A stretch of 64,000 nucleotides of DNA from Microbacterium sp. Leaf151 (GTDB taxonomy: Bacteria; Actinomycetota; Actinomycetes; Actinomycetales; Microbacteriaceae): positions 612,834 to 676,833 of the forward strand of contig NZ_LMOR01000004.1 in the NCBI RefSeq assembly GCF_001424225.1, in the 5' to 3' direction. The notes beneath the pieces were generated by a model. It saw only the letters and a list, made by a program, of their open reading frames with translations, made no database searches and was not told the origin of the DNA. How positions within the stretch are numbered: the stretch's first letter is position 1; each line of letters starts with the position of its first letter. Below are positions 26,700-37,018 of this stretch, piece after piece. The position numbers were made by a program, and so were the translations under genes.

Positions 26700-26937
26700 T
26701 CGTCGCACGCCTCGAAGAGGCCTGGATGCCATCACATCCGGGCCCGGTCTGAGTCGCTGCCGCGGCGCGGCGGAGCGACGGGGGCCGCGCCGAGGCCGCA
26801 TTCGTTCGTCGAGGACGCACCCCTTCGCCGCCCAACGGATACGTCTTCGGTAATCGCGCGCGGCCTCGCGGAACCCCAAGCCGCACCCGCCGAACGCACA
26901 CCGGCCCACCACCGCTCGCTCACTCCCCCGGGAACGC

Positions 26938-26973
26938 GAAAGGGCCCGGATGCCCTGGCATCCGGGCCCTTTC
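26938..26973. terminator. Strong bidirectional terminator after sucD
   Basis: A 17-bp perfect stem (GAAAGGGCCCGGATGCC and its complement) with a 2-base loop, 12 bases after the sucD stop. The A and T flanks let it work on both strands, so it may also end the purine permease transcript. Confidence 0.85.
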
Positions 26974-26984
26974 GTCAGGAAGCG

Positions 26985-27887
<903 letters not shown>

Positions 27888-27907
27888 GTTCTCTGTATCC
27901 CTGTCCC

Positions 27908-29071
27908 TTACGCGTTGGCCAGTTCGGCGGCCTTGTCGGCGCCCTCGTCCATACCGGCGGCGAGGGTGACGAGCGGGTGGTTGGCGGCGGCGAGGATCTC
28001 GCGGCCCTCCTCGACCTGGTTGCCGTCGAGGCGCACGACGAGGGGCTTCGTCGCGGTGTCACCGAGGATCTCGAGGGCCTTCACGATGCCCTCGGCTACG
28101 GCGACGCACGAGGTGATGCCGCCGAAGACGTTGACGAAGACGCTCTTGACCTGCTCGTCACCGAGGATGACGTCGAGACCGGCGGCCATGACGGTCGCCG
28201 AGGCGCCGCCACCGATGTCGAGGAAGTTGGCGGGCTTGACGCCGTTGTGCTTCTCGCCCGCGTAGGCGACGACGTCGAGGGTCGACATGACCAGACCCGC
28301 GCCGTTGCCGATGATGCCGACCTGGCCGTCGAGCTTGACGTAGTTGAGGTCGTGCTGCTTGGCCTTGGCCTCGAGCGGGTCGGCCGCGTCCTTGTCTTCC
28401 AGCGCCTCGTGGTCGGGGTGGCGGAAGCCGGCGTTCTCGTCGATCGAGACCTTGCCGTCGAGGGCGATGATGTCGCCGTCTTCGCTCTGGATGAGGGGGT
28501 TCACCTCGACGAGCGTGGCGTCTTCGCCCTTGTAGACGTTGAAGAGCTTGACGAAGACATCGGCGACCTTGGGCGCGAGCTCCTCGTCGAACTTGGCGGC
28601 GCGAGCGATCTCGAGCGCCTTCTCGGAGGTGATGCCCTCGATCGGGTCGACCTCGATGCGCGCGAGCGCCTCGGGACGCTCGACGGCGAGCTCTTCGATC
28701 TCCATGCCGCCCTCGACGCTCGAAAGCGAGAGGTAGGAGCGGTTGGAGCGGTCGAGCAGCACCGAGAAGTAGAACTCCTTGGCGATGCGGGCGCCGGCGG
28801 CGACCATGACGCGCTTGACGACGTGGCCCTTGATGTCGAGGCCGAGGATGGCCTGAGCCGCCTCGAAGGCCTCGTCGGGCGTCTTCGCGACCTTCACACC
28901 GCCGGCCTTGCCGCGGCCTCCGGTCTTGACCTGAGCCTTGACGACGACCACGCCGCCGATCTTCTCGGCGGCCGCCTTCGCCTCCTCAGGGGTGTCGGCG
29001 ATGATGCCGGCGAGTACCGGCACCTCGTACTTTTCGAACAGGTCTCGTGCCTGGTACTCGTAGAGATCCAC
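27908..29071 (-). CDS. sucC: Succinyl-CoA synthetase beta subunit
   Basis: A 387-residue ATP-grasp subunit. It begins [15 protein letters not shown] from GTG at 29071, which has AAGGA upstream and gives the family's normal length. [16 protein letters not shown] and the C-terminal [11 protein letters not shown] are diagnostic. First gene of sucC-sucD. Confidence 0.97.
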   Translation of the reverse strand: MDLYEYQARDLFEKYEVPVLAGIIADTPEEAKAAAEKIGGVVVVKAQVKTGGRGKAGGVKVAKTPDEAFEAAQAILGLDIKGHVVKRVMVAAGARIAKEFYFSVLLDRSNRSYLSLSSVEGGMEIEELAVERPEALARIEVDPIEGITSEKALEIARAAKFDEELAPKVADVFVKLFNVYKGEDATLVEVNPLIQSEDGDIIALDGKVSIDENAGFRHPDHEALEDKDAADPLEAKAKQHDLNYVKLDGQVGIIGNGAGLVMSTLDVVAYAGEKHNGVKPANFLDIGGGASATVMAAGLDVILGDEQVKSVFVNVFGGITSCVAVAEGIVKALEILGDTATKPLVVRLDGNQVEEGREILAAANHPLVTLAAGMDEGADKAAELANA

Positions 29072-29279
29072 GGACAATCCTTCGCTGGGCGATCGGTGGT
29101 GGGAGGAGGCGAACTCTCTCGATATCAAGAGATATTCACCAAGCGACAACCCTACCCGACCGGGCTGAAATCCCCCGACCCTCACCCCTTCGAACGGAGG
29201 GATGCCACGTCTGAGCGTCCACGCGTGCGCCGCCTCCCGGGAAGGATTAGCCTCTCCCCATTCGACGATGGGAGCCACC

Positions 29280-30308
29280 GTGCACGCTGCCTTCTTCTCG
29301 CGCACGGGCGACCCGTCGGTCATCGAATGGGGCGAGCTGCCCGACCCCTCGCCGGGCCCCGGGCAGGTGCGGGTGCGTCCGCAGGCGGTGGCCGTGGATG
29401 CCGTGGACACGCTGGTGCGGTCCGGACGGTGGACCACTCCGCTGGCGTTCCCCGTGGCGGTGGGCCGCGATCTCGTCGGTGTGGTCGACGCCGTCGGTCC
29501 GGGCGCGAGCGGACTGCATGAAGGTGACCGTGTCTGGACGAGCTCCGCGGGCTACGCCGGACGCCCCGGCGCGACCGCCCAGTTCGTCGTCGTCGACCGC
29601 GATCGGCTGTATGACGTTCCGGATGCCGCCGACCCCGTCGCCTTCGTCGCCTCGCTGCATCCGGCGACCACCGCCGTCGCCGCGCTGCACCTGCGCGCGG
29701 GAGTGCAGCCCGGGGAAACGCTCGTCGTGGTCGGGGCGAACGGCGCGGTCGGCGCGGCGCTCGTGCAGGAGGGCGTGGCATCCGGCGCCGACGTCGTGGC
29801 GGTCGTCCGCGACGTTCGGGCGGCGGCGACGCTCGGCGAATGGGGTGCGGAGGTCGTGATCGCCGATGCCGGCTCTGCGGCCGAGGCTGTGGCGGAGCGC
29901 CGGCCGGACGGCATCCACGTCTTCATCGACACCACCGGTCGCGCCGACACGGCGTCCGCGGTCGCGCACCTGGTCCCGCGGGGACGGGTGATCGTGCTGG
30001 CCGGGCGCACCTCGGCCGAGATCGACCTGTGGTCGCTGCAGGTACGCGAGCTACGCGTCGAGGGGTTCATCCTGAGCGCACTCGACGCTTCAGAGCTGCG
30101 AGAGGTCGCGGGTCGGGTGAACGCCCGCTGGACCGAGGGACGTCCCCTCACCGCCCACGTCGGCGAGGTACTCGGATTCGCGGACGCCGCTGACGCTCAC
30201 CGGCGCATGGAGGCGGGCGACCTCCCTCGCACGGATGACGGCTTCGTCGGACGCCTCGTGCTCGTGCCGGACGCTACTTCTTGGGGCGCACCACGAACCA
30301 CGCGATGA
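29280..30308 (+). CDS. Zinc-independent alcohol dehydrogenase / quinone oxidoreductase (MDR family)
   Basis: 342 residues with an N-terminal GroES-like domain ([29 protein letters not shown]) and a Rossmann domain ([18 protein letters not shown]). Catalytic zinc ligands are missing, as in NADPH:quinone reductases. GTG at 29280 follows GGGAG at good distance; ATG at 29268 is an alternative. The 3' end overlaps the convergent small membrane gene by 35 bases. Confidence 0.8.
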   Translation: MHAAFFSRTGDPSVIEWGELPDPSPGPGQVRVRPQAVAVDAVDTLVRSGRWTTPLAFPVAVGRDLVGVVDAVGPGASGLHEGDRVWTSSAGYAGRPGATAQFVVVDRDRLYDVPDAADPVAFVASLHPATTAVAALHLRAGVQPGETLVVVGANGAVGAALVQEGVASGADVVAVVRDVRAAATLGEWGAEVVIADAGSAAEAVAERRPDGIHVFIDTTGRADTASAVAHLVPRGRVIVLAGRTSAEIDLWSLQVRELRVEGFILSALDASELREVAGRVNARWTEGRPLTAHVGEVLGFADAADAHRRMEAGDLPRTDDGFVGRLVLVPDATSWGAPRTTR

Positions 30309-30468
30309 CCGCGCCGAGGATGCCGACGACCAGTCCGATCGAGATGCCGAAGCCCACCCCGATCGAGGGCACGAGCATCCCGAATACCGGACCCGCGATC
30401 ATGCCGACGATGACTCCGATGATGATGTACCGCGTCAGTCCCGCGTCTGCTGCTGCCTTCTCCGCCAT
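30274..30468 (-). CDS. Small two-helix membrane protein
   Basis: 64 residues: a short charged start (MAEKAAADAGLTRY), two hydrophobic Gly/Val-rich helices and a VVRPKK end. No known family recognised. The ATG lies six bases after a TACAGT -10, supporting a leaderless gene. It overlaps the end of the convergent oxidoreductase. Confidence 0.65.
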   Translation of the reverse strand: MAEKAAADAGLTRYIIIGVIVGMIAGPVFGMLVPSIGVGFGISIGLVVGILGAVIAWFVVRPKK

Positions 30469-30474
30469 GCGGCG

Positions 30475-30480
30475 ACTGTA
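30475..30480 (-). promoter_or_regulatory. -10 TACAGT, leaderless promoter
   Basis: On the minus strand, six bases before the ATG at 30468. Confidence 0.5.
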
Positions 30481-30659
30481 ACGGACCTCGAAACCCCGGG
30501 GACAGTCCTTGACGACATCCGCGGGGCGCATCCCGGGCGCAGACGGCACCGTTCGCATCACCGGATCCGACGGGCGAGTCGCGGAGCATTGATAGGCGAC
30601 GGGGGTGGCGGGCCGCTCGCTAGGCTCAATCCCCCACCTCTCTCCCCGGGAGTCGTATC

Positions 30660-31067
30660 GTGCCCTCAGCCGTGACCCTCATCCGTTCCTCCGCGCTGTC
30701 GAGCGCCGCCGAGTACGCCTACGCCGCCACCGCGCCCGCCGACTCCCGCCTCATCTTCCTGGCGGGATCGTGCCCGCTGAACGACGACGGGTCGACCGCC
30801 GGTGTGGGCGACTACGCCGCACAGGCGGCGAGGTGCATCGAGACCATGACGATCGCCCTGCACGCGGCCAGCGCCGAGCTCACCGACGTCATCAGCACCC
30901 GTGTGCTCGTCGCTTCGTCGCGTCAGGCCGATCTCGTCGCCGCGTGGGAGGTCGTGCGCGACGCGTTCGGCGAACACGACGTGCCCAGCACACTGATGGG
31001 CGTGACCGTCCTCGGTTACGACGATCAGCTCGTCGAGATCGAGGCGGTCGCCGCGGTCGTCGACTAG
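30660..31067 (+). CDS. Rid/YjgF family protein
   Basis: 135 residues with the YjgF fold signatures (FLAGSCPLNDDGSTAGVGDYAAQAARCIE, LVEIEAVAAV). The RidA arginine that binds imines is not obvious at its usual place (STLMGVTVLGYDDQLVEIE), so deamination of reactive enamines is uncertain. GTG at 30660 with GGGAG. The stop overlaps the convergent response-regulator gene by four bases. Confidence 0.8.
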   Translation: MPSAVTLIRSSALSSAAEYAYAATAPADSRLIFLAGSCPLNDDGSTAGVGDYAAQAARCIETMTIALHAASAELTDVISTRVLVASSRQADLVAAWEVVRDAFGEHDVPSTLMGVTVLGYDDQLVEIEAVAAVVD

Positions 31068-31666
31068 ATCCACCCCCGCTCCCGCGCGTGGATCGTGGCC
31101 TGCTGCCGGCTCGCCAATCCGAGCTTGCCCAGCACCGACGACACGTGGTTGCGCACCGTCCCCGCCGACAGGTGCAATGCCCCCGCGATCTCGGCCACCG
31201 TCTCACCGCGAGCGCCGGCACGCAACACGTCGAGTTCACGGTCGGTGAGGGGGCTGCGCTCGTCGCTCAGCGCGTCGGCGGCGATCTCGGGGTCGACGTA
31301 GCGACGCCCGGCGGCGACCTCGCGGATCACCGCGGCGACGTCATCCGCGGGCCGTGACTTGGGCAGGAACCCGTCGACGCCCGCACCGAGTGCCCGCCGG
31401 AGAACGCCGGGCCGCGCGTGCCGCGTGACGATGACGCAGCGCGAGGGAACGCTTCGTAGTATCCGCGCGGCCGTGTCGACGCCGTCGAGGCCGGGCATCT
31501 CGAGGTCGAGCAGACACACGTCGGGCTTCACGCGCTGCGCCTCGGCCACGGCGCTCTCGCCATCACGGCACTCGGCGACGACCTCCAGGTCGTCCTCGAG
31601 TCGCAGCAACGCGGCGAGCGCCGTGCGGATCATGTCTTCGTCGTCGGCGATGAGCACGCGGATCAT
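31064..31666 (-). CDS. NarL/DesR-type response regulator
   Basis: 200 residues with a receiver domain (phospho-acceptor Asp54 in CLLDLEMPG) and a LuxR-type helix-turn-helix (SPLTDRELDVLRAGARGETVAEIAGALHLSAGTVRNHVSSVL). It overlaps the kinase gene by four bases. A palindrome present before the kinase and again before a distant exporter gene is its likely binding site. Confidence 0.92.
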   Translation of the reverse strand: MIRVLIADDEDMIRTALAALLRLEDDLEVVAECRDGESAVAEAQRVKPDVCLLDLEMPGLDGVDTAARILRSVPSRCVIVTRHARPGVLRRALGAGVDGFLPKSRPADDVAAVIREVAAGRRYVDPEIAADALSDERSPLTDRELDVLRAGARGETVAEIAGALHLSAGTVRNHVSSVLGKLGLASRQQATIHARERGWI

Positions 31667-32826
31667 GCCGTTACCCCCTCGGGCACGTGGACGGTGAGGC
31701 GGAATCGGTCGCCGAGGCGGGTGGCATCCATCGTCCCTCCGACGGCGCCGACGCGGTCGGCGATGCCCGAGAGGCCGGCCCCGTCGCCCACCGGCGAGGC
31801 TGCCCCGCGGGCGTCGTTCTCGACCGTGAGCACCCAGGCTCCTCCGTGACGGGCGAGCGAGAGGGATGCCGAGCCCCCGCCGCCGTGCTTGAGCACGTTC
31901 GTCGTGGACTCCCGTACGACCGGGCCGAGCACGTCGGCCGGTGCGCCGCCCGCCGCACTGTCGACGAGCAGGTCGACGGTGAGGCCCGCGGCCCGCAGCA
32001 GGTCGGCGGCGTTGGCGAGTTCGTCGGGGAGGGGCACGCCTCGGAACCTCGCCGCGAGGTCGCGAGTGCCGCGGCGCGCCTCGTCGACGCTCGTGCGCGC
32101 CGCGCGCACCTGTTCGATGGCGGCCTCGGGGTCGCGGGCCATCATCTTCTCGGCGAGTTCGAGCTGCAGGGCGATCACCTGCAGGTGGTGGCCCTGGAGG
32201 TCGTGCAGGTCGCCCGCCAGGCGCAGTCGTTCCTGCGCCGCGGCGAGCCGCCCCTCGGCACGGCGCGCGCGGTCGAGTTCGCGCACGATGTCCCACCACC
32301 ACAACGACGTCGCGGACAGCGGCGGAAGCATCGCGACGAAGAGCGGCAGGGCGAACCCGCTGACGGCGTACCCGTCGGGGTGGAGGCGGGCGGCATCCAC
32401 CCACCACACCGCGGCGATCACGACGAGCAGCAGAACGACCAGCCGGAGCCGGATTCCGTGCCGCCACCGCACGAGGCACAGGGTCTGCGCGGCGAACCCG
32501 ACGCCCACCAGCAACGAGCCCGTCGAGACCCCCATCAGCGCCGCCGAAACCAGACCGAGCAGGACGAGCGGCCAGACGGGGCGACGGGCGGTGTCATCTC
32601 CGTCGTCGAGGGGCTCGCGGCGGTAGTGCACCAGGAGCAGGACCGCGGATGCCATCGAGCCCACGGCACCGACGAGGTTGAGGACGATCTCGAGCGACGT
32701 GCCCTCGAGCACGACCACGAACGACCAGATGAAGACGGCGAAGACGTGGAGGAACACGATCGACAACGCCGTGTACCACCATGTTGCGCGCACATCGCGG
32801 GCATAGGTCGCGGAGGAGGTGCTCAT
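31663..32826 (-). CDS. Sensor histidine kinase (HisKA_3, DesK-like)
   Basis: 387 residues: five or six membrane helices (15-180) without a large external domain, a dimerisation helix with GDLHDLQGHHL (phospho-acceptor His208), and a short HATPase (VVRESTTNVLKHGG, GDGAGLSGIADRV). DesK-like sensors detect membrane fluidity or envelope stress. ATG 32826 is seven bases after TACAGT; the ATG at 32835 would lie inside the promoter. Confidence 0.9.
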   Translation of the reverse strand: MSTSSATYARDVRATWWYTALSIVFLHVFAVFIWSFVVVLEGTSLEIVLNLVGAVGSMASAVLLLVHYRREPLDDGDDTARRPVWPLVLLGLVSAALMGVSTGSLLVGVGFAAQTLCLVRWRHGIRLRLVVLLLVVIAAVWWVDAARLHPDGYAVSGFALPLFVAMLPPLSATSLWWWDIVRELDRARRAEGRLAAAQERLRLAGDLHDLQGHHLQVIALQLELAEKMMARDPEAAIEQVRAARTSVDEARRGTRDLAARFRGVPLPDELANAADLLRAAGLTVDLLVDSAAGGAPADVLGPVVRESTTNVLKHGGGGSASLSLARHGGAWVLTVENDARGAASPVGDGAGLSGIADRVGAVGGTMDATRLGDRFRLTVHVPEGVTA

Positions 32827-32833
32827 CCCGGCC

Positions 32834-32860
32834 ACTGTACGGCCGTGACATTCGTCACGG
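32834..32860 (-). promoter_or_regulatory. Kinase promoter with palindromic operator
   Basis: CCGTGACATTCGTCACGG (32843-32860; 7-bp arms, 4-base spacer) abuts the -10 TACAGT (32839-32834) of the kinase gene. The same 18 bp recur at 33980-33997. Confidence 0.7.
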
Positions 32861-32869
32861 GTGGCGGAG

Positions 32870-33430
32870 TCAGTCGCTGTGCAGAACGCGGGCGTAGAGG
32901 AGCATGTCGCGTCGCCGGTCGCCGATGCGGTGATAGCTGCGCAGCAGCCCCTCGCGATCGTATCCGGCGCGTTCGGCGGTGCGGATAGACGGCGCGTTCC
33001 ACGGCTCGATGTACAGCCCGACGCGGAACAGGCCCGGAATGGTCGCGCCGAAGGCCGTCAGGGCGCGAAGCGCATCGGCCGCCAGCCTTCGGCCGCGGGA
33101 GGAGGGAGCGACGACGTAGCCCGCGGTGGAACGGCCCGCGCAGAGCTCGCCGGTCCAGAGACCGCAGTGTCCGACGGCCTCCCCGGTCGCAGCGTCCGCC
33201 ATGGTGAAAGAGAAGCCGGCCCCTTCGCCGTGACGGCCGCGTTGCTGAGCGATCCACGCGCGCGCGTGCTGCTCGGTCGCGTCGGCGGGGAGGGTACCCG
33301 TCTGCGCGATGTACGGGTCGGTCGCCAGTTCACGCACCATGTCGACGTCGGCGTCGGTCACCTCGCGCAGCAGGATGCCGCCGTACGCGGGCGGCGCAGC
33401 GGGCCAGGGCGGAAGGGGCGTTGGCGGCAT
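32870..33430 (-). CDS. GNAT acetyltransferase (RimJ/RimL type)
   Basis: 186 residues with an N-terminal LREVTDADVDMVRELATDP, an acetyl-CoA-binding VVAPSSRGRRLAADALRAL and the C-terminal LYIEPWNAPSIRTAERAGYDREGLL of RimJ/RimL-like N-acetyltransferases. The substrate may be a protein N terminus or a small amine. It ends just before the kinase operator. Confidence 0.88.
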   Translation of the reverse strand: MPPTPLPPWPAAPPAYGGILLREVTDADVDMVRELATDPYIAQTGTLPADATEQHARAWIAQQRGRHGEGAGFSFTMADAATGEAVGHCGLWTGELCAGRSTAGYVVAPSSRGRRLAADALRALTAFGATIPGLFRVGLYIEPWNAPSIRTAERAGYDREGLLRSYHRIGDRRRDMLLYARVLHSD

Positions 33431-33455
33431 GAGACCATCCTGCCCGCGACGCGGG

Positions 33456-33755
33456 TCAGTCTCCCCGATCGACGTCGCGGTGATCGTCAGACAGGTCGGT
33501 CAGCGCGCGATCCCAGGACTCACTCGTTTCGGTCGAGCGGTCGAGCGGTGCGACATCCATCGACCGCGGCGGCGTCCACCCGTCGGCCGCGGACTGCGCC
33601 GCGCCCGCACCCATGACCGGCCCCAGAGCGGAACGCACGGCGTCCGTGCGCCGACCGGCATGGCGGCGGAACAGCGCGATCGACAACCGGACCAGGATGC
33701 CGATGCCGAGCACGGCGAAGAAGAAGTACTGCAACGCGGCGAAGAGAGGGGGCAT
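33456..33755 (-). CDS. Small membrane protein of unknown function
   Basis: 99 residues: one N-terminal transmembrane helix (LQYFFFAVLGIGILVRLSIA), then an acidic, Ser/Asp-rich cytosolic tail. A strong Shine-Dalgarno (AAGGAGG, 7 bases before ATG 33755) supports the gene. No family recognised. It precedes the GNAT gene. Confidence 0.65.
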   Translation of the reverse strand: MPPLFAALQYFFFAVLGIGILVRLSIALFRRHAGRRTDAVRSALGPVMGAGAAQSAADGWTPPRSMDVAPLDRSTETSESWDRALTDLSDDHRDVDRGD

Positions 33756-33979
33756 GACGTGTCCTCCTTGCGCCGCAACCGTTGCGGGTGATCGACGCTA
33801 CCCGGCGTGCCACTCGGGCGAAAGCGCAGCTCCACATCCGGCTCCGGCGCCCGTGGGTCCGGTGCTGGCGGGAGGTGATGGCGGGAGGAGGGTCGGGGAG
33901 CGGAGGACGTATCCGCCCTTCCCGTTCCTCCCGTCGACAGATCTCCTCCCCTCCTCCCCCGCCGTGACCGCCGTGCCCG

Positions 33980-34014
33980 CCGTGACATTCGTCACGGGTG
34001 ACCCGCCGTATCCT
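33980..34014 (+). promoter_or_regulatory. Second copy of the kinase operator, with -10 TATCCT
   Basis: CCGTGACATTCGTCACGG at 33980-33997, identical to the kinase operator and its flanks over 22 bp, followed by TATCCT (34009-34014), about 100 bases before the putative exporter gene. Confidence 0.65.
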
Positions 34015-34113
34015 CCCGCGCGGTCGTGACACCGCGACACTGCCGCCGCGCGACCGGAGCCGATGGGATGGAATCACCGCGGAACACGCCGCACTTCACC
34101 CCCAGGAGCAGCC

Positions 34114-34614
34114 ATGTCGAACCCCATCAGCGATCTCGTCCTCGGCTTCCAGGGCCTCGTCGCCGACGTGCCCGACCTCGTGCAGCCGGTCATCGTCGCC
34201 CTCGCCGGCGCCGTGCCGTTCATCGAGGGCGAGGGTGCCGCCGCGATCGGCATCATCGGCGGTATCAACCCCGTCGTCGCAGCCATCGCCGGCGCGATCG
34301 GCAACCTCATCTGCGTCGCCGTCGTCGTGCTGGTCGCCTCGCGCGTGCGCACCGCCGTGACCACCCGCCGTGGAGCCGTCGAGAAGCCCGTCACGGCCCG
34401 CCGCCAGAAGTTCGAGAAGGCCTACCACCGTTACGGCACCCCCGGCGTGAGCCTGCTCGGCCCCCTGCTGCTGCCCACCCAGTTCACCGCTGCCGCCCTC
34501 ACCTCGACCGGCGTGCCGCCGGTTCGCGTGATCGCGTGGCAGGCCGCGGCGATCGCGCTGTGGACGACCGTCATCACGTTGATCATCGTCGGCGTCATCC
34601 GGTTCGCGGTCTGA
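34114..34614 (+). CDS. Putative small multidrug-export family membrane protein
   Basis: 166 residues with about four to five hydrophobic segments. The conserved-looking PFIEGEGAAAIGIIGGINPV resembles the E-rich motif of the Sm_multidrug_ex/COG2426 family, whose transport role is assumed rather than shown. ATG with AGGAG. The shared palindrome upstream suggests control by the kinase/regulator pair at 31-33 kb. Confidence 0.7.
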   Translation: MSNPISDLVLGFQGLVADVPDLVQPVIVALAGAVPFIEGEGAAAIGIIGGINPVVAAIAGAIGNLICVAVVVLVASRVRTAVTTRRGAVEKPVTARRQKFEKAYHRYGTPGVSLLGPLLLPTQFTAAALTSTGVPPVRVIAWQAAAIALWTTVITLIIVGVIRFAV

Positions 34615-34759
34615 CCGGTACCGTCGGGGTGCGATCGGGCACACCCGACACGGCCCGGCACCCCGGGCACCGGCGGGCGCACCCGATACTCCCACGCATA
34701 GCGTTTTCATAGCTCCTCTTGGCTCCGGGTAGGGCGGGCTTAGGCCACGGGAAGGGCGC

Positions 34760-34777
34760 GGCACCTTTCCTGGTGCC
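34760..34777 (+). promoter_or_regulatory. Hairpin abutting the start codon of the envelope operon
   Basis: GGCACC-TTTCCT-GGTGCC forms a perfect 6-bp stem ending one base before the ATG at 34778, in place of a clear Shine-Dalgarno. Confidence 0.4.
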
Positions 34778-35824
34778 ATGGACCCCGCAGACCCCACCCC
34801 CGACACCGCTCCCGACGGTGCACCGGCCCCGGCCTCCCGCCGCGGTCGGGCGACGCCGGCCGCCGCCCCTCGGCGCAAGACGTCTCGCACCGCCCGCCGG
34901 GCCCTCCTCGCCGGCGGTCTCGTCGTGCTGCTCACGGCGGGCGGCTCCGCGGCATGGGCGGCCAACCGTTTCCTCATTCCCCACGTCGAGGTCACCGACG
35001 TCGCCGCCTACGAGGCCGAGCACTCCACGGCGGCCACCACCGCGACACGCGAGACGACCTCAGCCACGGCCACCGCGGCGACGACGACCCTCACCGACAC
35101 CAGCTTCAGCGACGGCTCCACCTCGGTCACCGTCTCGACCGTGACGACCGACACGCTCACCTACTTCGTCGCCGACGTCGTGCTCGGAGACGCCACCGAC
35201 CTGCGTTCCGCCTTCGCCAACAATCAATTCGGCGAGAACATCACGCAGACCACGAGCGAGATCGCCGCCGCCAACGACGCGGTCTTCGCCATCAACGGCG
35301 ACTACTACGGCTTCCGCTCGACGGGCATCGAGATCCGCAACGGCGTCGTCTACCGCGACGAGGGCGCCCGTCAGGGACTCGCCTTCTACACCGACGGCCA
35401 CGTCGAGGTGTACGACGAGACCGCGACCACGGCGGCCGAGCTGCTGGCATCCGGAGTCTGGAACACCCTCAGCTTCGGCCCCGCCGTCGTCGAAGACGGC
35501 CAGGCGGTCGACGGCATCGACGGCGTCGAGATCGACACGAACGTCGGCAACCACTCGATCCAGGGCGACCAGCCGCGCACCGCCGTCGGCGTGATCGACG
35601 ACAACCACCTCGTCTTCGTCGTGGTCGACGGTCGCCAGGAGGGCTACAGCGAGGGCGTGACCCTGCCCGGACTCGCCGACATCATGCTCTCGCTCGGCGC
35701 GACGACCGCCTACAACCTCGACGGCGGCGGCTCGTCGACGATGTACTTCAACGGACAGGTGATCAACTCGCCCTCGAACGGCGGCGAGCGCGGCACCAGC
35801 GACATCCTCTACGTGGCGGGCTGA
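34778..35824 (+). CDS. Phosphodiester glycosidase family exoprotein (NAGPA domain)
   Basis: 348 residues: basic Pro/Ala-rich start, one membrane anchor (ALLAGGLVVLLTAGGSAAWA, about 42-61), a Thr-rich stalk, then the NAGPA-type domain (VFAINGDYYGFRSTGIEIRNGVVYR, RTAVGVIDDNHLVFVVVDGRQ, TTAYNLDGGGSSTMYFNGQVINSPSNG). Relatives cleave sugar phosphodiesters and often sit with exopolysaccharide genes. First gene of a five-gene operon. Confidence 0.88.
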   Translation: MDPADPTPDTAPDGAPAPASRRGRATPAAAPRRKTSRTARRALLAGGLVVLLTAGGSAAWAANRFLIPHVEVTDVAAYEAEHSTAATTATRETTSATATAATTTLTDTSFSDGSTSVTVSTVTTDTLTYFVADVVLGDATDLRSAFANNQFGENITQTTSEIAAANDAVFAINGDYYGFRSTGIEIRNGVVYRDEGARQGLAFYTDGHVEVYDETATTAAELLASGVWNTLSFGPAVVEDGQAVDGIDGVEIDTNVGNHSIQGDQPRTAVGVIDDNHLVFVVVDGRQEGYSEGVTLPGLADIMLSLGATTAYNLDGGGSSTMYFNGQVINSPSNGGERGTSDILYVAG

Positions 35825-35827
35825 GCG

Positions 35828-37018
35828 GTGTTCGTTCTCATCCCCGCCTTCGAGCCCGACTCGCGGATGCCGACCCTCGTCGCCGAGCTGGTGCGCGCCG
35901 ATCCCGACCTCGACGTCCTGATCGTGGACGACGGCAGTGGTCCCGCGTTCGCGTCGGTGTTCGCCGCCGCCCGCGAGGCGGGCGCCCACGTCATCACGCA
36001 CCCGAGCAACCACGGCAAGGGAGCGGCGCTGAAGACGGGCTTCGCCCACATCGCCGTTCACGATCCGGATGCCGACGTCGTCACCGCCGACGCCGACGGC
36101 CAGCACACGCCCGCCGACGTGTGCCGCGTGGCCGATGCCCTCCGCCGCGATGCGGCCGACGGCCGGAGTGCGCTCGTGCTGGGCGTCCGCGGGTTCGGCG
36201 GCGCGGTGCCACTGCGCAGCCGGGTCGGCAACGCGGCCGCACGCGGGCTCTTCCGTCTCGCCACCGGTCGACAGGTCACCGATACGCAGACGGGGCTGCG
36301 TGGCATCCCCTCAGATCGCCTGGACTGGGCGCTCGGCATCCCGGGCGAAGGATTCGAGTACGAGCAGCGGATGCTACTGAGCCTCGGCCCCGACCAGCTC
36401 GCCGCCCACGAGGTGCCCATCGACACGGTGTATCTCGACCGCAATGCCTCGAGCCACTTCCGCCCCGTGCGCGATTCGCTGCGCGTACTTCTGCCGGTGC
36501 TGCTCTTCGCGTCGTCGTCGCTCGCCGCGTTCGTCGTCGACACCGTCGCGCTGCTCGTGCTGCAGGCAGTCACCGGGTGGCTCGTGCCGTCGATCATCGC
36601 CGCCCGCGTGCTGTCGGCCACGGCGAATTTCGTCGTGAACCGCCGGGTGGTGTTCCGCGCACGCGGTGGCCCGATGCTCGGGCAGGCGGTGCGCTACGGC
36701 GTGCTGGCGCTGGCTCTGCTGGCATCCAACATCGCGTGGATGTCGTTCCTCACCGACAACGGCCTGGCCCTCCTTCCCGCGAAGGTCGTCACCGAGGGCG
36801 TGCTGTTCGTCCTCAGCTACGGCGTGCAGCGCTCGCTCGTCTTCCCGCGGACGGATGCCGGGGCCCCGGTGCGCAGGCCGATCTCGCGGCCGGACCCACC
36901 TTTCACCCAGGTCCCTGAGCCCGTCGAAGGGACCGGCACCCACGGCACGCCCGGAGGCTTCGACGGGCTCAGCCCCCTCCACCCCGCCACCCCGACCCCC
37001 GCAAGGAGCACCTCATGA
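35828..37018 (+). CDS. GT2 glycosyltransferase fused to a GtrA membrane domain
   Basis: 396 residues. An N-terminal GT-A domain (VLIPAFEPDSRMP, DDGSGPAF, nucleotide-sugar DADGQH) of dolichyl-phosphate-sugar synthase type is followed by a GtrA-like four-helix domain (about 225-345; SATANFVVNRRVVFR). It probably charges polyprenyl phosphate and flips the product. GTG start three bases after the previous stop. The last 35 or so residues (PEPVEGTGTHGTPGGFDGLS) are encoded by an inserted REP-like repeat. ATGA overlap with the next gene. Confidence 0.88.
   Translation: MFVLIPAFEPDSRMPTLVAELVRADPDLDVLIVDDGSGPAFASVFAAAREAGAHVITHPSNHGKGAALKTGFAHIAVHDPDADVVTADADGQHTPADVCRVADALRRDAADGRSALVLGVRGFGGAVPLRSRVGNAAARGLFRLATGRQVTDTQTGLRGIPSDRLDWALGIPGEGFEYEQRMLLSLGPDQLAAHEVPIDTVYLDRNASSHFRPVRDSLRVLLPVLLFASSSLAAFVVDTVALLVLQAVTGWLVPSIIAARVLSATANFVVNRRVVFRARGGPMLGQAVRYGVLALALLASNIAWMSFLTDNGLALLPAKVVTEGVLFVLSYGVQRSLVFPRTDAGAPVRRPISRPDPPFTQVPEPVEGTGTHGTPGGFDGLSPLHPATPTPARSTS
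36915..36972. repeat. REP-like inverted repeat CTGAGCCCGTCGAAG within a coding end
   Basis: 15-bp perfect inverted arms (36915-36929 and 36958-36972) around a 28-base loop. Same family as the element in the chelatase gene at 17.9 kb. Confidence 0.9.

Noticed and set aside
29202..29279. Earlier ATG starts for the quinone-reductase-like gene
   Set aside because: The added residues are not conserved-looking, and GTG 29280 has the best Shine-Dalgarno and family-like N terminus.
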